From assembly GCF_019880225.1 (NCBI RefSeq), contig NZ_CP082284.1:62001-126000 (forward strand): a stretch of DNA of 64,000 nucleotides. Direction: 5' to 3'. The notes beneath the pieces were generated by a model that was not told the DNA's origin, ran no database searches, and was given only the letters and a program-made list of their open reading frames with translations. A program made the translations under genes and the position numbers. The DNA is from Halobaculum rubrum (lineage in GTDB: Archaea; Halobacteriota; Halobacteria; Halobacteriales; Haloferacaceae). Below are positions 17,587 through 26,039 of the stretch, piece by piece (positions within the stretch are counted from its first letter, which is position 1; each line of letters begins with the position of its first letter).

Positions 17587-18060
17587 ATGAGGCGCGACTA
17601 CTTCGAGTTGGCTGTGGAGCACATCGACTGGGTCGAGACCGACGCCGAGCCCGCGAAGCCGCAGGTGTACATCGACTTTCACGGTCCGGCGGATCCCCTC
17701 CGGGAGCGTCTCACCGGGACCGACGGCGAACTGCTCGACGCCGGAGAGACCGACGTGGCGTTCCGACTGCAGTCCGATCACGAGCGCGACCCGGACGCGA
17801 CCGGAGTCGTCGGCGTGACGAACCGCCACACGGGCGATTTCGTCCTCGAACTCAACGAATCCGCCGCCGACGTGCTCAGGTTCATCCGCGCGGCCCGGGA
17901 GTACGGCCGCGCCAGCGACGGCGACGGCCGCTACCGCGTGGAGATCGACGTCGACGGCGAATCCGTCGTCGCCTACGAGAAGGAGACGTTCCTCGTGTAC
18001 GACGCCGAGGGGAACCTGCTTCGCCACGAGAGCCTCATCCCTCCGGGCGTCGAGCTGTAG
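17587..18060 (+). CDS. DUF5793-type haloarchaeal protein
   Basis: 158 residues from the ATG at 17587 (MRRDYFELAVEHIDW), which fits the usual start of this small haloarchaeal family; the open frame continues upstream but without coding character. It is soluble and acidic, with alternating charged and hydrophobic residues suggesting a beta-rich fold, and it ends in LIPPGVEL. No catalytic motif is seen. Single gene. The family assignment is from memory. Confidence 0.88.
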   Translation: MRRDYFELAVEHIDWVETDAEPAKPQVYIDFHGPADPLRERLTGTDGELLDAGETDVAFRLQSDHERDPDATGVVGVTNRHTGDFVLELNESAADVLRFIRAAREYGRASDGDGRYRVEIDVDGESVVAYEKETFLVYDAEGNLLRHESLIPPGVEL

Positions 18061-18205
18061 CGAGCCGCACGCTGCACCCCGGCACGGATCCACCTGACGT
18101 TCCGGCCGGGGCCCCCGTCGCTCGCCCGCGGGTTCGTCGGCTCCGTCTGGACTCCGTCGATCGGGACCGAAACGGGTTTGCCCCGCTCGCGCCCTACGAG
18201 ACGTC

Positions 18206-18895
18206 GTGAAGAACGTCACCGATCGCGTGTCGAATCCGTTCGGACTGTCTCCCGAGTGCGATCGGTTCGTTCCCGGATACGGGGACGCGAACGCCGACTT
18301 CCACGTCATCGGGGACCATCCGGGCGTCCACGGCGGGCTCGAAACGGGTGTTCCGTTCACCGGCACAGCCGCCGGCGACCGACTCCTCGATGCGCTGGTC
18401 CGCGCCGGACTGCTCGAGGCGGCCGGCGACGCGCCGGCGGTCGACTCGACGTATTTCTCGTATCTCCACATGTGCGAGGCGGCGGGTGAGCGACTCGGTC
18501 CGGAGAGAACGCCGACGCCGGCGTCGTACGACGACATGGAGCGGTTCTTCGACGCGGAAGTGCGCGCCATCGCGGCTCACGTGCTGTTCCCGGTGGGCGA
18601 GCGCGCGACACGGCACGTGCTGGAGCAGTACACGGCGCAGGCGCACAAGACCCAGATACGGATGGACGACCTCCACGGGCGCGAGATCCGCGGCTCCGGC
18701 TGGCTCGTCGTCCCGATCAAAGACCCCGCGGAGTGGACCGAAACGAACGCTGGGACCGACGCCGGCGACACGGCCGGGTCCGCGCACGCGGACCGGCTGA
18801 TCGACGCGCTCGCGACGCTTCGCGCCACGGACTACCGCCGCGAGTCGGACCTCGGCCGGTTCATCGCCGGCTCGGACCCGTACCTCGTTCGGTGA
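18206..18895 (+). CDS. Uracil-DNA glycosylase superfamily protein
   Basis: 229 residues from a GTG start. The segments VPGYGDANADFHVIGDHPG and TGVPFTG correspond to the motif-1 region and the following loop of family 4/5-like uracil-DNA glycosylases; cysteines occur at ECDRFV and HMCEAAG, but the four-cysteine iron-sulphur pattern of family 4 enzymes is not complete. A DNA-base-excision role is therefore likely by fold but the specificity is open. The stretch near 175-195 is Ala/Gly/Thr-rich, probably a halophile loop. Single gene, convergent with the histidine kinase that follows. Confidence 0.8.
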   Translation: MKNVTDRVSNPFGLSPECDRFVPGYGDANADFHVIGDHPGVHGGLETGVPFTGTAAGDRLLDALVRAGLLEAAGDAPAVDSTYFSYLHMCEAAGERLGPERTPTPASYDDMERFFDAEVRAIAAHVLFPVGERATRHVLEQYTAQAHKTQIRMDDLHGREIRGSGWLVVPIKDPAEWTETNAGTDAGDTAGSAHADRLIDALATLRATDYRRESDLGRFIAGSDPYLVR

Positions 18896-18959
18896 GCGCC
18901 GCCGGGGGCGGCCACCGCTCTGTCGGCCGTCATGTCGACCCGAACCGCGCACGGACGGA

Positions 18960-20282
18960 TCACTCCGGCGGGTCGGCCGCCGGGAACTCTACCGTGACCG
19001 CCGTCCCCGTCTCGTCCACGTCGAAGGAGACTCGCCCGCCGGACGCCTCAGTGATCCACACGACGAGCCACAGCCCCAGTCCCGAGGAGTGGGTGACCGC
19101 CGTCTCGGCTTCGGTCCGGAACGTCCGCAGCTCCTGACTGGGGATCCCCGGACCGTCGTCGGCGACCGTCACGGCGACACGGTCGGCCGACTCCGTGACG
19201 GTGATCTCGATGGTCGGGCGCTCGCGGTGGCTGTGTTCGACCGCGTTCTCGAGGAGGTTGTCGAACACGGTGTCGACCAGTCCGGTCGTGGTTATCCACG
19301 CGGCGTCCGGGGCGTCGACGGTGACCTGTGGCTCGACGGAGCGATACGCTAGCTCCAGCCCGTCCACCTGTGCGCGGACCAGCCCGACGACGTCGAGACG
19401 TGTTTGCGCCGACTCCTCCACGTCCAGCGTCGCCTCGATGTGACGAACGGTCTCGGCGCGGTCGAGCATCGTCTCCGCGGCGCCGGTGATCCGGTCGAGC
19501 GCGACCGCCACCCCGTCTTCGCCGCTTGGATCCCCCTGACCTGCTTGCTCCCGGAGCCGCTCGTCGATCCGTTCGACGTACCCCAGGACGACGTTCATCT
19601 CGTTTCGAAGGTCGTGTCGAAGCAGCCGGTTCAACACGCCGATCCGCCGACGCAGTCGGTGTCTGTCGGTGACGTCACGCAGTGTGATGACCCGTCCGTG
19701 GAGCTCGGGTCGGTCGAACGAACTGACGTGAACTTCGTAGTGAAGATTGCCCTCGCCGGTCGCGTCGGTGAGATGCGTTCTCCGTCTTGCAGCTCCGGAT
19801 GCCTCGGCTGTCCCGGCCGCGCCTGTCCCGCCGACCGCGTCCTCCGTCAGGAGCCGGGCGGGCTCGGAGGCGTTCACGGCAGCCGACCGTCCGCTGTCGG
19901 CGATCGAGTCGTCGATCAGGGCGGCCAGATCCGAGTCGACCGCCGAGATGGGCCCGCCCACTGCGGACTCCCGCGTACAGCCCAGTGCGTCCGCGGCGGC
20001 CGGATTGCAGGCGACGACGGCGCCGTCCCCGTCGACGACGATCACCCCTTCCGTCGCGGCGTCGACCGCGACCGAGGCCGCGGCGGCCCGCGAGCGCTCG
20101 GACCCGTCGTCGCCGTACCGAACGGCGGCGGCCGACGCCCACGCGCCGACCGACGCCAGCGCCGCGGCGACAGCCTTCCTCGGGAGACCGCGGAGGCGGT
20201 CGGAGACGAGCCCGGCCGCCAGCACTCCGAGGAGGCCGCCGGCCAGCACGACGAGCAGCAACCGTCCGGACTGCCACGTCAT
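18960..20282 (-). CDS. Membrane PAS-domain histidine kinase
   Basis: 440 residues from the ATG at 20282; the open frame runs further upstream but that part is arginine/serine-rich and non-coding in look. Two N-terminal membrane helices (about 7-27 and 35-55) are followed by a PAS domain (about 70-200), an H-box LLRHDLRNEMN with the phospho-accepting His near residue 224, and a HATPase domain with N-box DNLLENAVEHS and G-box DDGPGIP and GLGLWL. The Arg after the His (RHDLRNE) is the haloarchaeal HisKA pattern. No response regulator is adjacent, so it is an orphan kinase with unknown signal. Confidence 0.92.
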   Translation of the reverse strand: MTWQSGRLLLVVLAGGLLGVLAAGLVSDRLRGLPRKAVAAALASVGAWASAAAVRYGDDGSERSRAAAASVAVDAATEGVIVVDGDGAVVACNPAAADALGCTRESAVGGPISAVDSDLAALIDDSIADSGRSAAVNASEPARLLTEDAVGGTGAAGTAEASGAARRRTHLTDATGEGNLHYEVHVSSFDRPELHGRVITLRDVTDRHRLRRRIGVLNRLLRHDLRNEMNVVLGYVERIDERLREQAGQGDPSGEDGVAVALDRITGAAETMLDRAETVRHIEATLDVEESAQTRLDVVGLVRAQVDGLELAYRSVEPQVTVDAPDAAWITTTGLVDTVFDNLLENAVEHSHRERPTIEITVTESADRVAVTVADDGPGIPSQELRTFRTEAETAVTHSSGLGLWLVVWITEASGGRVSFDVDETGTAVTVEFPAADPPE

Positions 20283-20493
20283 CGCTCGGACCGACGGCGC
20301 TCGGCCGCGGCGTCGCGAGCCGGCCAGCCGGGCGGATGGACGATGCGCTGTTCGGGAACCACTCGCGAGAACGCACGAGCTTCTCGGTGATGAAATTTTA
20401 TGGTAGCTAGCTGATGTTTCGGACGGTTCCCGGGCCGCAGCCGGCGCCTTCCGAGTCGGAAGAGTTCTTGTCCGCCGAGGAGCATCGGTCGGT

Positions 20494-21516
20494 GTGCAAC
20501 GGATCCGTCTCACGAACACCGTTTTCGAGGGGCTCAACGCCGTCTACGTGCTCGACGGCACCGCCGACGGCGGCGACGCCGACGAGCTCGTTCTCGTCGA
20601 CGCCGGCGTCGCCCTCCCGGAGGTGCGCGAGCAGTTGGCGTCCGGGCTCGCGGATATCGGCCACGACCTCGCGGACGTCGACCGCGTCCTCCTCACGCAC
20701 TGGCACGCCGACCACGCCGGGCTCGCGGGCGCCATCCAGGCCGAGTCGGGCGCGACGATCCACGCCCACGAGGCCGACGCCCCTCTCGTTGCGGGCGACG
20801 AGGACAGCCTGCTCGAGGAGCGAACGCTCCAGCGCGAGAAGTTCCGGGAGTGGGGGATGCCCGAGGAGACTCGTGCGGAACTCATCGCGTTCCTCGAGGA
20901 TCACGCCGACCTCGGCGGCGAGCCGTGCGACGTCAAGTCGTTCGCCGACGGCGACGCCTTCGAGGTGAACGGTCGGACCCTCGAGGCCGTCCACCTCCCC
21001 GGCCACGCGGCGGGGCTCACCGCCTTCCACGACGCCGCCGGCGACGAGGCGTTCGTCGGCGACGCCATCCTCCCGAAGTACACGCCGAACGTCGGCGGCG
21101 CCGACGTCCGCGTCGAGGACCCCCTCGGACGCTACGTCGAGAGCCTGCTGGCCCTGATCGACCTCGACCCCGGAACCGCGTGGCCCGGCCACCGCGACCG
21201 CATCGACGACCCGGCGGGGCGCGCGGCGACGATCCTCCGGCACCACGTCGAGCGCACGGGGAACGTCGTCGACGCGCTCGCCGACCTCGGCCCGTCGACG
21301 CCGTGGGAGGTCAGCGCCGCGCTGTTCGGCGACCTCCACGGGATCCACGTGCTCCACGGGCCGGGCGAGGCGTACGCCCACCTCGACCATCTCGCGAGCG
21401 CCGGTGTTGTCGAGCGCGACGGGTCCCGCTACGCCCTCGTCGACACCGACCCCGACGTGGCGTCGCTGTTCCCCGACCCCGGTATCGACCGCGTGGTCGA
21501 GTGGACAGGCGAGTAA
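20494..21516 (+). CDS. MBL-fold metallo-hydrolase with C-terminal helical domain
   Basis: 340 residues from a GTG start. The zinc-binding motif THWHADHAG lies near residue 68; the later ligands are His in HLPGHAAG and Asp in VGDAILP, and a final His in WPGHRDRI, so the dinuclear metal site looks complete. The C-terminal part (about 245-340) resembles the winged-helix end found in LACTB2-like members. Likely a hydrolase of thioesters, lactones or nucleic acid, but the substrate is unknown. Single gene. Confidence 0.9.
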   Translation: MQRIRLTNTVFEGLNAVYVLDGTADGGDADELVLVDAGVALPEVREQLASGLADIGHDLADVDRVLLTHWHADHAGLAGAIQAESGATIHAHEADAPLVAGDEDSLLEERTLQREKFREWGMPEETRAELIAFLEDHADLGGEPCDVKSFADGDAFEVNGRTLEAVHLPGHAAGLTAFHDAAGDEAFVGDAILPKYTPNVGGADVRVEDPLGRYVESLLALIDLDPGTAWPGHRDRIDDPAGRAATILRHHVERTGNVVDALADLGPSTPWEVSAALFGDLHGIHVLHGPGEAYAHLDHLASAGVVERDGSRYALVDTDPDVASLFPDPGIDRVVEWTGE

Positions 21517-21623
21517 CCAGCCGGGTCGCGGGCGCCGGCCGTGATGACCCGAGCCGAACCGCTGGCGACGCGCGAATCCGCGGAACACAAGCTTGAAACG
21601 CGCCTGCGGCGAACCCACCGGCA

Positions 21624-21932
21624 ATGGAACTTCGCGTCATCGACAAGACGGACGAGGAACTCCGCATCGAGATCGCGGGCGAGGACCACACGTTCATGAA
21701 CGTCCTCAAGGGACAGCTGCTCAACACCGACGGCGTCGCCGCCGCGACCTACGACATGAACCCCGAGCAGTCCGGGGGACAGACCGAGCCGATCCTCTCG
21801 ATCAAGACCGAGGACGACCTCGACCCCCTCGACGCGCTCGAACAGGCTTCGACGGACATCTCCGACAGTCTCGGGGACCTTTACGACCGGATCGAGGCCG
21901 CCTTCGACGACACCGCGGCCGCCGAGGCCTGA
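21624..21932 (+). CDS. rpoL: DNA-directed RNA polymerase subunit L
   Basis: 102 residues. Subunit L (eukaryotic Rpb11/AC19 homologue) pairs with subunit D to start assembly of archaeal RNA polymerase. The diagnostic dimerisation segment [15 protein letters not shown] (about 19-33) is intact; the C-terminal helix is followed by a short Ala/Glu tail. Length is normal for the family. Single gene with a T-run terminator downstream. Confidence 0.97.
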   Translation: MELRVIDKTDEELRIEIAGEDHTFMNVLKGQLLNTDGVAAATYDMNPEQSGGQTEPILSIKTEDDLDPLDALEQASTDISDSLGDLYDRIEAAFDDTAAAEA

Positions 21933-21990
21933 GGCGGTACGCGCCCGCCGTGCCCGCCGCGCCCGTCGTTCGCGGCGTGTTCTCACGCCG

Positions 21991-21995
21991 TTTTT
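21991..21995 (+). terminator. T5 terminator after rpoL
   Basis: gccgtttttcccg lies about 60 nt after the rpoL stop, between convergent rpoL and the DUF1684-type gene. T-runs of this sort are typical archaeal terminators. Confidence 0.5.
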
Positions 21996-22002
21996 CCCGT
22001 CG

Positions 22003-22572
22003 CTACTCGTCGGGCAGCGTCTCGCCGGCCGGGATCTCGACGTCCAGCCAGTTGTCCATCGGGACGAGCGGACACTCGTAGGTCTCGCTGTACGCACAGT
22101 AGGGGCTGTACGCCTCGTTGAAGTCCACCAGCCAGTCCCCGTCGTCGGTCCGGTCGTCCGGATCCTCCAGATCGAGGTACCGTCCGGCGGGGTACGTCCA
22201 CTCGCCGTTCGTCTCGTCGCGGAACGGCACCCACAGGCGGTACTCGTCGCCGGGCGAGCGGTACGCCTGGACCGTCACGTCCTCGCCGTCGACGGCGATC
22301 CGGAACTCGCCGACGTTGTCGTACTCCCGGGCGCCGTCCTGGGTCGTCTCGACGGTGATCCGTTCGGGGTCGTCGTGCCCGTGCAACGTCGCCTCGAATC
22401 GGTACGCGGGATCCGGGTCGAAGTAGTTCAGCCCGGAGAACCCCGCACGCTCGGACTGCGGGATCGGCGAACGCGGGTGTTCGGCGAAGAACTCGTCTTT
22501 CTTGTGGCGCTCCTCGCGAACGCGCTCGGCGTAGGCCTCGGGGTCGATGTCGGTGTCGCTGTCCGTGCTCAT
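22003..22572 (-). CDS. DUF1684 family protein
   Basis: 189 residues from the ATG at 22572. The family signature is visible: FSGLNYFDPDPAYRF near the middle, a central beta-rich part ending in WVPFRDETNGEWTYPAGRYLD, and the C-terminal VDFNEAYSPYCAYSETYECPLVP with conserved Asn/Pro/Tyr residues and two cysteines. DUF1684 proteins are soluble and of unknown biochemical function. An upstream ATG would add ten residues without support. Monocistronic and convergent with rpoL. Confidence 0.92.
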   Translation of the reverse strand: MSTDSDTDIDPEAYAERVREERHKKDEFFAEHPRSPIPQSERAGFSGLNYFDPDPAYRFEATLHGHDDPERITVETTQDGAREYDNVGEFRIAVDGEDVTVQAYRSPGDEYRLWVPFRDETNGEWTYPAGRYLDLEDPDDRTDDGDWLVDFNEAYSPYCAYSETYECPLVPMDNWLDVEIPAGETLPDE

Positions 22573-22669
22573 ACTCAGCCCTTCGCCGGCCCGCGTGTTC
22601 AACGTTCAGCGGTCGTGTCTGATCCGCACAATCACGGGGGACCGGGACCGGCGGTGGCCGCCGCCCGGC

Positions 22670-23500
22670 TCAGAGCCGAACGGGAACGTCGTGCTCGTCG
22701 AGATAGCGCTTCACCTCGTCGATGCCGTACTCGTCGAAGTGGAAAATACTGGCCGCCAGCGCGGCGTCGGCGTTCGCCTCGACGAACACGTCTTCCATGT
22801 CCTCGGGACCGCCACAGCCCGAGGAGGCGATCACCGGCGTCGAGACGGCGTCGCACACCGCCTTCGTCACCGGGATGTCGTAGCCGTCCTTCGTGCCGTC
22901 GGCGTCGATGGAGTTGACGAACAGCTCGCCCGCGCCGCGGGCTTCCGCCTCCGTCGCCCAGGTGACCACGTCGAGGCCGGTACCCTCCCGGCCGCCCTTG
23001 ACGGTGCACTCGAACCAGCACGCCTCGGTCGTGCCGTCCTCCCGTTCGACCTCGACGTAGTGGTCCCCCCCGTCGTCGAAGCGTCGGCGCGCGTCGACGG
23101 AGATGACGATGCACTGGCTGCCGAAGGCGTCGGCGCCCTCGGTGATCAGCTCGGGGTTCTCGATGGCGCCGGAGTTGATCGACACCTTGTCGGCGCCCGC
23201 CCGCAGCGTCTCCTTGATGTCCGCCTTCGTCCGGATGCCGCCGCCGACGGTCAGCGGGATGAAACACTCGTCGGCGACCGCCGAAACCGTATCGAGCATC
23301 GTCTCGCGACCCTCCGCGGAGGCGGTGATGTCGAGGAAGACGAACTCGTCGGCGCCGGCCTCGTTGTACTTCTTGGCCATCTCGACGGGGTCGCCGGAGT
23401 ACTCCAGGTTCTCGAAGTTGACGCCGGTGTAGACGGCGGCGTCCCCGTCGTCGTCGATATCGACGTCGATGCACGGGATGATCCGCTTGGTGAGGGTCAT
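22670..23500 (-). CDS. hisF: Imidazole glycerol phosphate synthase subunit HisF
   Basis: 276 residues. The cyclase half of IGP synthase: converts PRFAR plus ammonia (from HisH) into imidazole glycerol phosphate and AICAR in histidine synthesis. The (beta/alpha)8 signatures are present: catalytic Asp in IIPCIDVD near the start, [16 protein letters not shown], the second catalytic Asp in VISVDARRR, and [10 protein letters not shown] halophile loop near 137-160 makes it slightly longer than bacterial HisF. No other his gene is adjacent, so the pathway is scattered here. Confidence 0.96.
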   Translation of the reverse strand: MTLTKRIIPCIDVDIDDDGDAAVYTGVNFENLEYSGDPVEMAKKYNEAGADEFVFLDITASAEGRETMLDTVSAVADECFIPLTVGGGIRTKADIKETLRAGADKVSINSGAIENPELITEGADAFGSQCIVISVDARRRFDDGGDHYVEVEREDGTTEACWFECTVKGGREGTGLDVVTWATEAEARGAGELFVNSIDADGTKDGYDIPVTKAVCDAVSTPVIASSGCGGPEDMEDVFVEANADAALAASIFHFDEYGIDEVKRYLDEHDVPVRL

Positions 23501-23607
23501 ACCTTCGATAGCCCCGAACCGGGTTTCATCGTTTCGCCTGTCCGCGCGGGCGTCGCCACAGCGGTCGCGTCGGCGACAGCCGTCGACCGGCTGTACCGCT
23601 CGCCGGG

Positions 23608-23934
23608 CTACTGCTTCCAGCCGGCGACGGTGCCCCCGCCGTACAGCCACGCTCGGAGGCGGCTCACGATCGAGTGGAGCAGGACGGACAGCACGAACAC
23701 GTATCCGAGACCGATCACCGCCTGCGCCATCGGCTCGACCCGCGCGGCGACCGTCGGGAGCACGTACCGGAAGTAGAGGTATCCCCCGCCGACGACGCCG
23801 CCGAGGCTGATTGCGGCGACGCTGACGGCGTAGCAGGCGAACACGGACCACCAGACCGCCTCGGCGACGTACTCGTTTCGGTGTGCCGATCGTTGAACGT
23901 GTCGGAGGAGCGCCGCGCGGCTTCCGGGGACCAT
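23608..23934 (-). CDS. Small membrane protein, unknown
   Basis: 108 residues from the ATG at 23934. Two hydrophobic segments (about 25-50 and 66-88) are linked by a short basic loop, and a basic tail ends it. The open frame continues upstream but crosses the opposite-strand small gene, so the ATG is preferred. It lies downstream of nothing obvious and ends about 100 nt before the hisF start. No family recognised; coding is supported by hydropathy and the third-position G/C bias. Confidence 0.6.
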   Translation of the reverse strand: MVPGSRAALLRHVQRSAHRNEYVAEAVWWSVFACYAVSVAAISLGGVVGGGYLYFRYVLPTVAARVEPMAQAVIGLGYVFVLSVLLHSIVSRLRAWLYGGGTVAGWKQ

Positions 23935-24048
23935 GCACTCGCGTGCAGGAGTTCGGACGAAAACTCTGCGGGCCGTGTTGCAGATCTGTCCCGCCGACGC
24001 GGACCACGACCGATTAAGTAGCAGCGCGACGCTCTTCGGGCACGAACC

Positions 24049-24207
24049 ATGGCCGACCACCACGACCACGACCACTTCAAGGAGTTCGACTACGAGCGCG
24101 TCACCTCCCCGATGCAGGAGATCACGAGCGGGAAGGCGGTCACCGGCGCGGTCATCGCGCTCGTCGGCGTCCTCGTCGCCTTCGGGCTGCCGCTTGTGCT
24201 GGTTTGA
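24049..24207 (+). CDS. 52-residue His-rich single-helix membrane protein
   Basis: The N-terminus begins MADHHDHDHF (five His and three Asp in the first ten residues); a polar segment follows, then one hydrophobic helix (about 31-51) to the C-terminus. Small haloarchaeal proteins of this plan exist (DUF7550-like, from memory) and have no known function. The His/Asp head could bind metal; that is inference. A TATA-like gattaag lies about 35 nt upstream. The stop codon is immediately next to the IS605-like hairpin element, which may have inserted just after it. Confidence 0.7.
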   Translation: MADHHDHDHFKEFDYERVTSPMQEITSGKAVTGAVIALVGVLVAFGLPLVLV

Positions 24208-24210
24208 CAT

Positions 24211-24234
24211 CCTCTCCGCGCTGAAAGGGCGAGG
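24211..24234. repeat. Left hairpin of the IS605-like element
   Basis: cctctcc (24211-24217) pairs with ggcgagg (24228-24234) with one mismatch around gcgctgaaag. Confidence 0.65.
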
Positions 24235-24261
24235 ATTCCCACGGTACCGCACCGCTGGGTT

Positions 24262-24401
24262 GGGATGGTTACGGTTTGTAGCCATCCCGACGGACAGCTA
24301 CTGGCTGTGCCACCCAGCCGGTACTCCTATCCCGGCGTGGGATTCGGAGATACGTTTGCTGACTGCACCCCGTGTTCCGGGCAGAAGGGGATGCCTTCTG
24401 C
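24262..24401. ncRNA. Hairpin array, possible structured RNA
   Basis: Four consecutive stem-loops: gggatggtta/tagccatccc with a 7-nt loop (24262-24288, one G-U); acagc/gctgt (24294-24308); ccca..ccgg/ccgg..tggg (about 24313-24342); and gcagaagg/ccttctgc with a 5-nt loop (24381-24401, perfect). In TnpB elements the guide (omega) RNA lies at the tnpB 3' end and the element's right end, so this block could be an orphan omega-RNA-like sequence. Strand and expression are unknown. Confidence 0.35.
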
Positions 24402-24540
24402 GTGGAATCAGGGAATCCCGATACTGTCCGATTAAGCGGGCGGGCAGGCCGCCTCGGTTGGCTGTTAGTCGGGTGATGAGTTAGTTAAACCATCGGTTTG
24501 GGTAGTTCGGACGGTATTTCGGGAGAGGTGTCGGATTCAT

Positions 24541-24560
24541 CCCCGCGCTAAAGCACGGGG
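24541..24560. repeat. Right hairpin of the IS605-like element
   Basis: ccccgcgc (24541-24548) pairs with gcacgggg (24553-24560) with one mismatch around a taaa loop; same orientation and core as the left hairpin. Confidence 0.7.
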
Positions 24561-24589
24561 CTTTCTCCTCGTACTTCCGTAACTGCGGG

Positions 24590-25930
24590 TCATTCGGTTC
24601 CGTTCACGCGGACGCTGACCGCTCCGTCGCTCCCGGACGCCGTGGCGCGCGTCACGAACCGCTCGTCGCCGAGCAGCAGCACGACCGTCTCCGGCGCGGG
24701 GCGCTCGAGCCGGACCCTCGACGCGTTCGCCGGTCGCGCCTCGCGCCACGTCTCGAACGCCGCCGCGAACGCCGTCGCGTTGGCGTCGTCGTCGAACCGG
24801 ATCGCCCACGCGTAGCCGGTTCGCGCCGACCCCTCCCCCCCGCCGTCGGCCCTGACGAATCGCCGTCGCACGTCGTTCCCCCAGCCGTGTGCGGCGTCCG
24901 CCGCCGTCGCCTCCTCGACCCCCGTTTCGAGCGTCACTCGGACGAACAGTTCGCCGTAGGTGTCCGTCGCGTCCGCGTCGCTCGTCCAGCCGTCCTCGGG
25001 CGCATCGCGGACGGTCAACGGGGCAACGGGCTCGCTGCCCGGCGGTCGGTCATGGAGCAACTCCTCGGCGGTGCGCGGCGGGTCGTCGTACACCGCCCCC
25101 ACCTCGCCGGGGCCGGACACGCGCGCGTCGACGTATCGCGCCCCGGCGAGGTACGGCGCGACGCCGAGCCGCTCGGCGGGCGACCCGTCGGCCGTCCGCG
25201 TCCGCAGCGACTCGGTCGGCGACGGAGCCTCCGGCGCGTATCGGCGGACGTACGCTCCCTCCACGTACGTCGCCGCCCCCTCGACGATCGCCGCCTGCAG
25301 CAGCCGCTCGGCGGTCGACCCCGACGGCGCCGCGGCGGTCCCGGCGAGCCGTTCGAACGCGTCGGTCCGGTACTGAACGACGTGGACCGACTCGTGCGCC
25401 AGCGTCGACTCCGTCCGTGCCTCGTCCGCGAGGATCGCCTCGTTGACGACGACCGTCTCGGGCGTCGCGACGTACGCCGCCGCGGTGAGCGCGCGCTCGC
25501 GATCCTCGCTCACACGGAACCCGAGCAGCCGGTAGAACTCGGCGTATTCGGCTCCACCCAACTCCATCGACTCGGTCGGCTCGAGACGGACGACCGACGG
25601 CGGCACGACCGCGGGTCGATCCGTCGCGACCGCCACGCGAGCGAACACCAAGCCGTATTCGACCGGCAGCGATCCGCCAGCGACGCGAACGTCGTACTTC
25701 TCGGCGAGCGCTTGCGGCGACGCCGTCGATGCCGTCGCTGACGCCGTGGTCGAGGGCGGCGAGATCGGCGAATCCGGAGAGGTCGACGAATCAGGCGGGC
25801 TCGGCGCCGTCGCGGTCATCGTCTCCCGATCCGACGCCGAGGGGTCGCTATCGGCCGCCGGCGGCGCCGCGGGAGCCGCACAGCCGGCGACGACCAGGAG
25901 GGCGGCGACGAGGAGCGTCCGGAGGGACAC
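24590..25930 (-). CDS. Secreted lipoprotein with HExxH metallopeptidase-like motif
   Basis: 446 residues. A signal peptide ends in the lipobox VVAGC (Cys17), so the mature protein should be lipid-anchored outside the cell after a Ser/Thr/Pro linker (about 20-75). An AHESVHVVQ segment (HExxH, near residue 178) in a helix, plus Glu residues about 40 positions later (VEGAATYVEG), resembles a gluzincin zinc site. The C-terminal part has repeated Ala/Thr-rich beta-like blocks. It may match the haloarchaeal Hvo_1808-type surface protein family (from memory). Protease activity is inference. It ends 20 nt from the IS605-like hairpin. Confidence 0.88.
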   Translation of the reverse strand: MSLRTLLVAALLVVAGCAAPAAPPAADSDPSASDRETMTATAPSPPDSSTSPDSPISPPSTTASATASTASPQALAEKYDVRVAGGSLPVEYGLVFARVAVATDRPAVVPPSVVRLEPTESMELGGAEYAEFYRLLGFRVSEDRERALTAAAYVATPETVVVNEAILADEARTESTLAHESVHVVQYRTDAFERLAGTAAAPSGSTAERLLQAAIVEGAATYVEGAYVRRYAPEAPSPTESLRTRTADGSPAERLGVAPYLAGARYVDARVSGPGEVGAVYDDPPRTAEELLHDRPPGSEPVAPLTVRDAPEDGWTSDADATDTYGELFVRVTLETGVEEATAADAAHGWGNDVRRRFVRADGGGEGSARTGYAWAIRFDDDANATAFAAAFETWREARPANASRVRLERPAPETVVLLLGDERFVTRATASGSDGAVSVRVNGTE

Positions 25931-26039
25931 GACGTATTGTCAACGCCCCAATCAAAAAGCGCTCGTTCGATTCTCACGGTTTCACACCGCTGGAACCGCC
26001 ACGTCGCGACGGAAGCGATCGGTCTCGGGAACAGGACCG

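Larger units (their letters stand above)
24208..24570 (-). mobile_element. IS200/IS605-like non-autonomous element or remnant
   Basis: A gene-free stretch bounded by two imperfect palindromes of the same orientation (24211-24234 and 24541-24560), both built around CCGCGCT-AAAG. Same-strand subterminal hairpins are the hallmark of IS200/IS605-type single-strand transposons; in haloarchaea such hairpins flank IS1341-type TnpB genes and the non-autonomous PATE elements described in Haloquadratum. No tnpA or tnpB remains; the minus strand has one open stretch of 60 codons (24480-24298) with no start. Base composition is visibly less G/C-biased than the neighbours. Exact ends are uncertain: the left end touches the 52-residue gene's stop and the right end lies 20 nt from the lipoprotein stop. 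Confidence 0.6.

Noticed and set aside
24298-24480. 60-codon open stretch inside the IS605-like element (minus strand)
   Set aside because: No start codon, and it overlaps the hairpin array; more likely element or RNA sequence than a protein.
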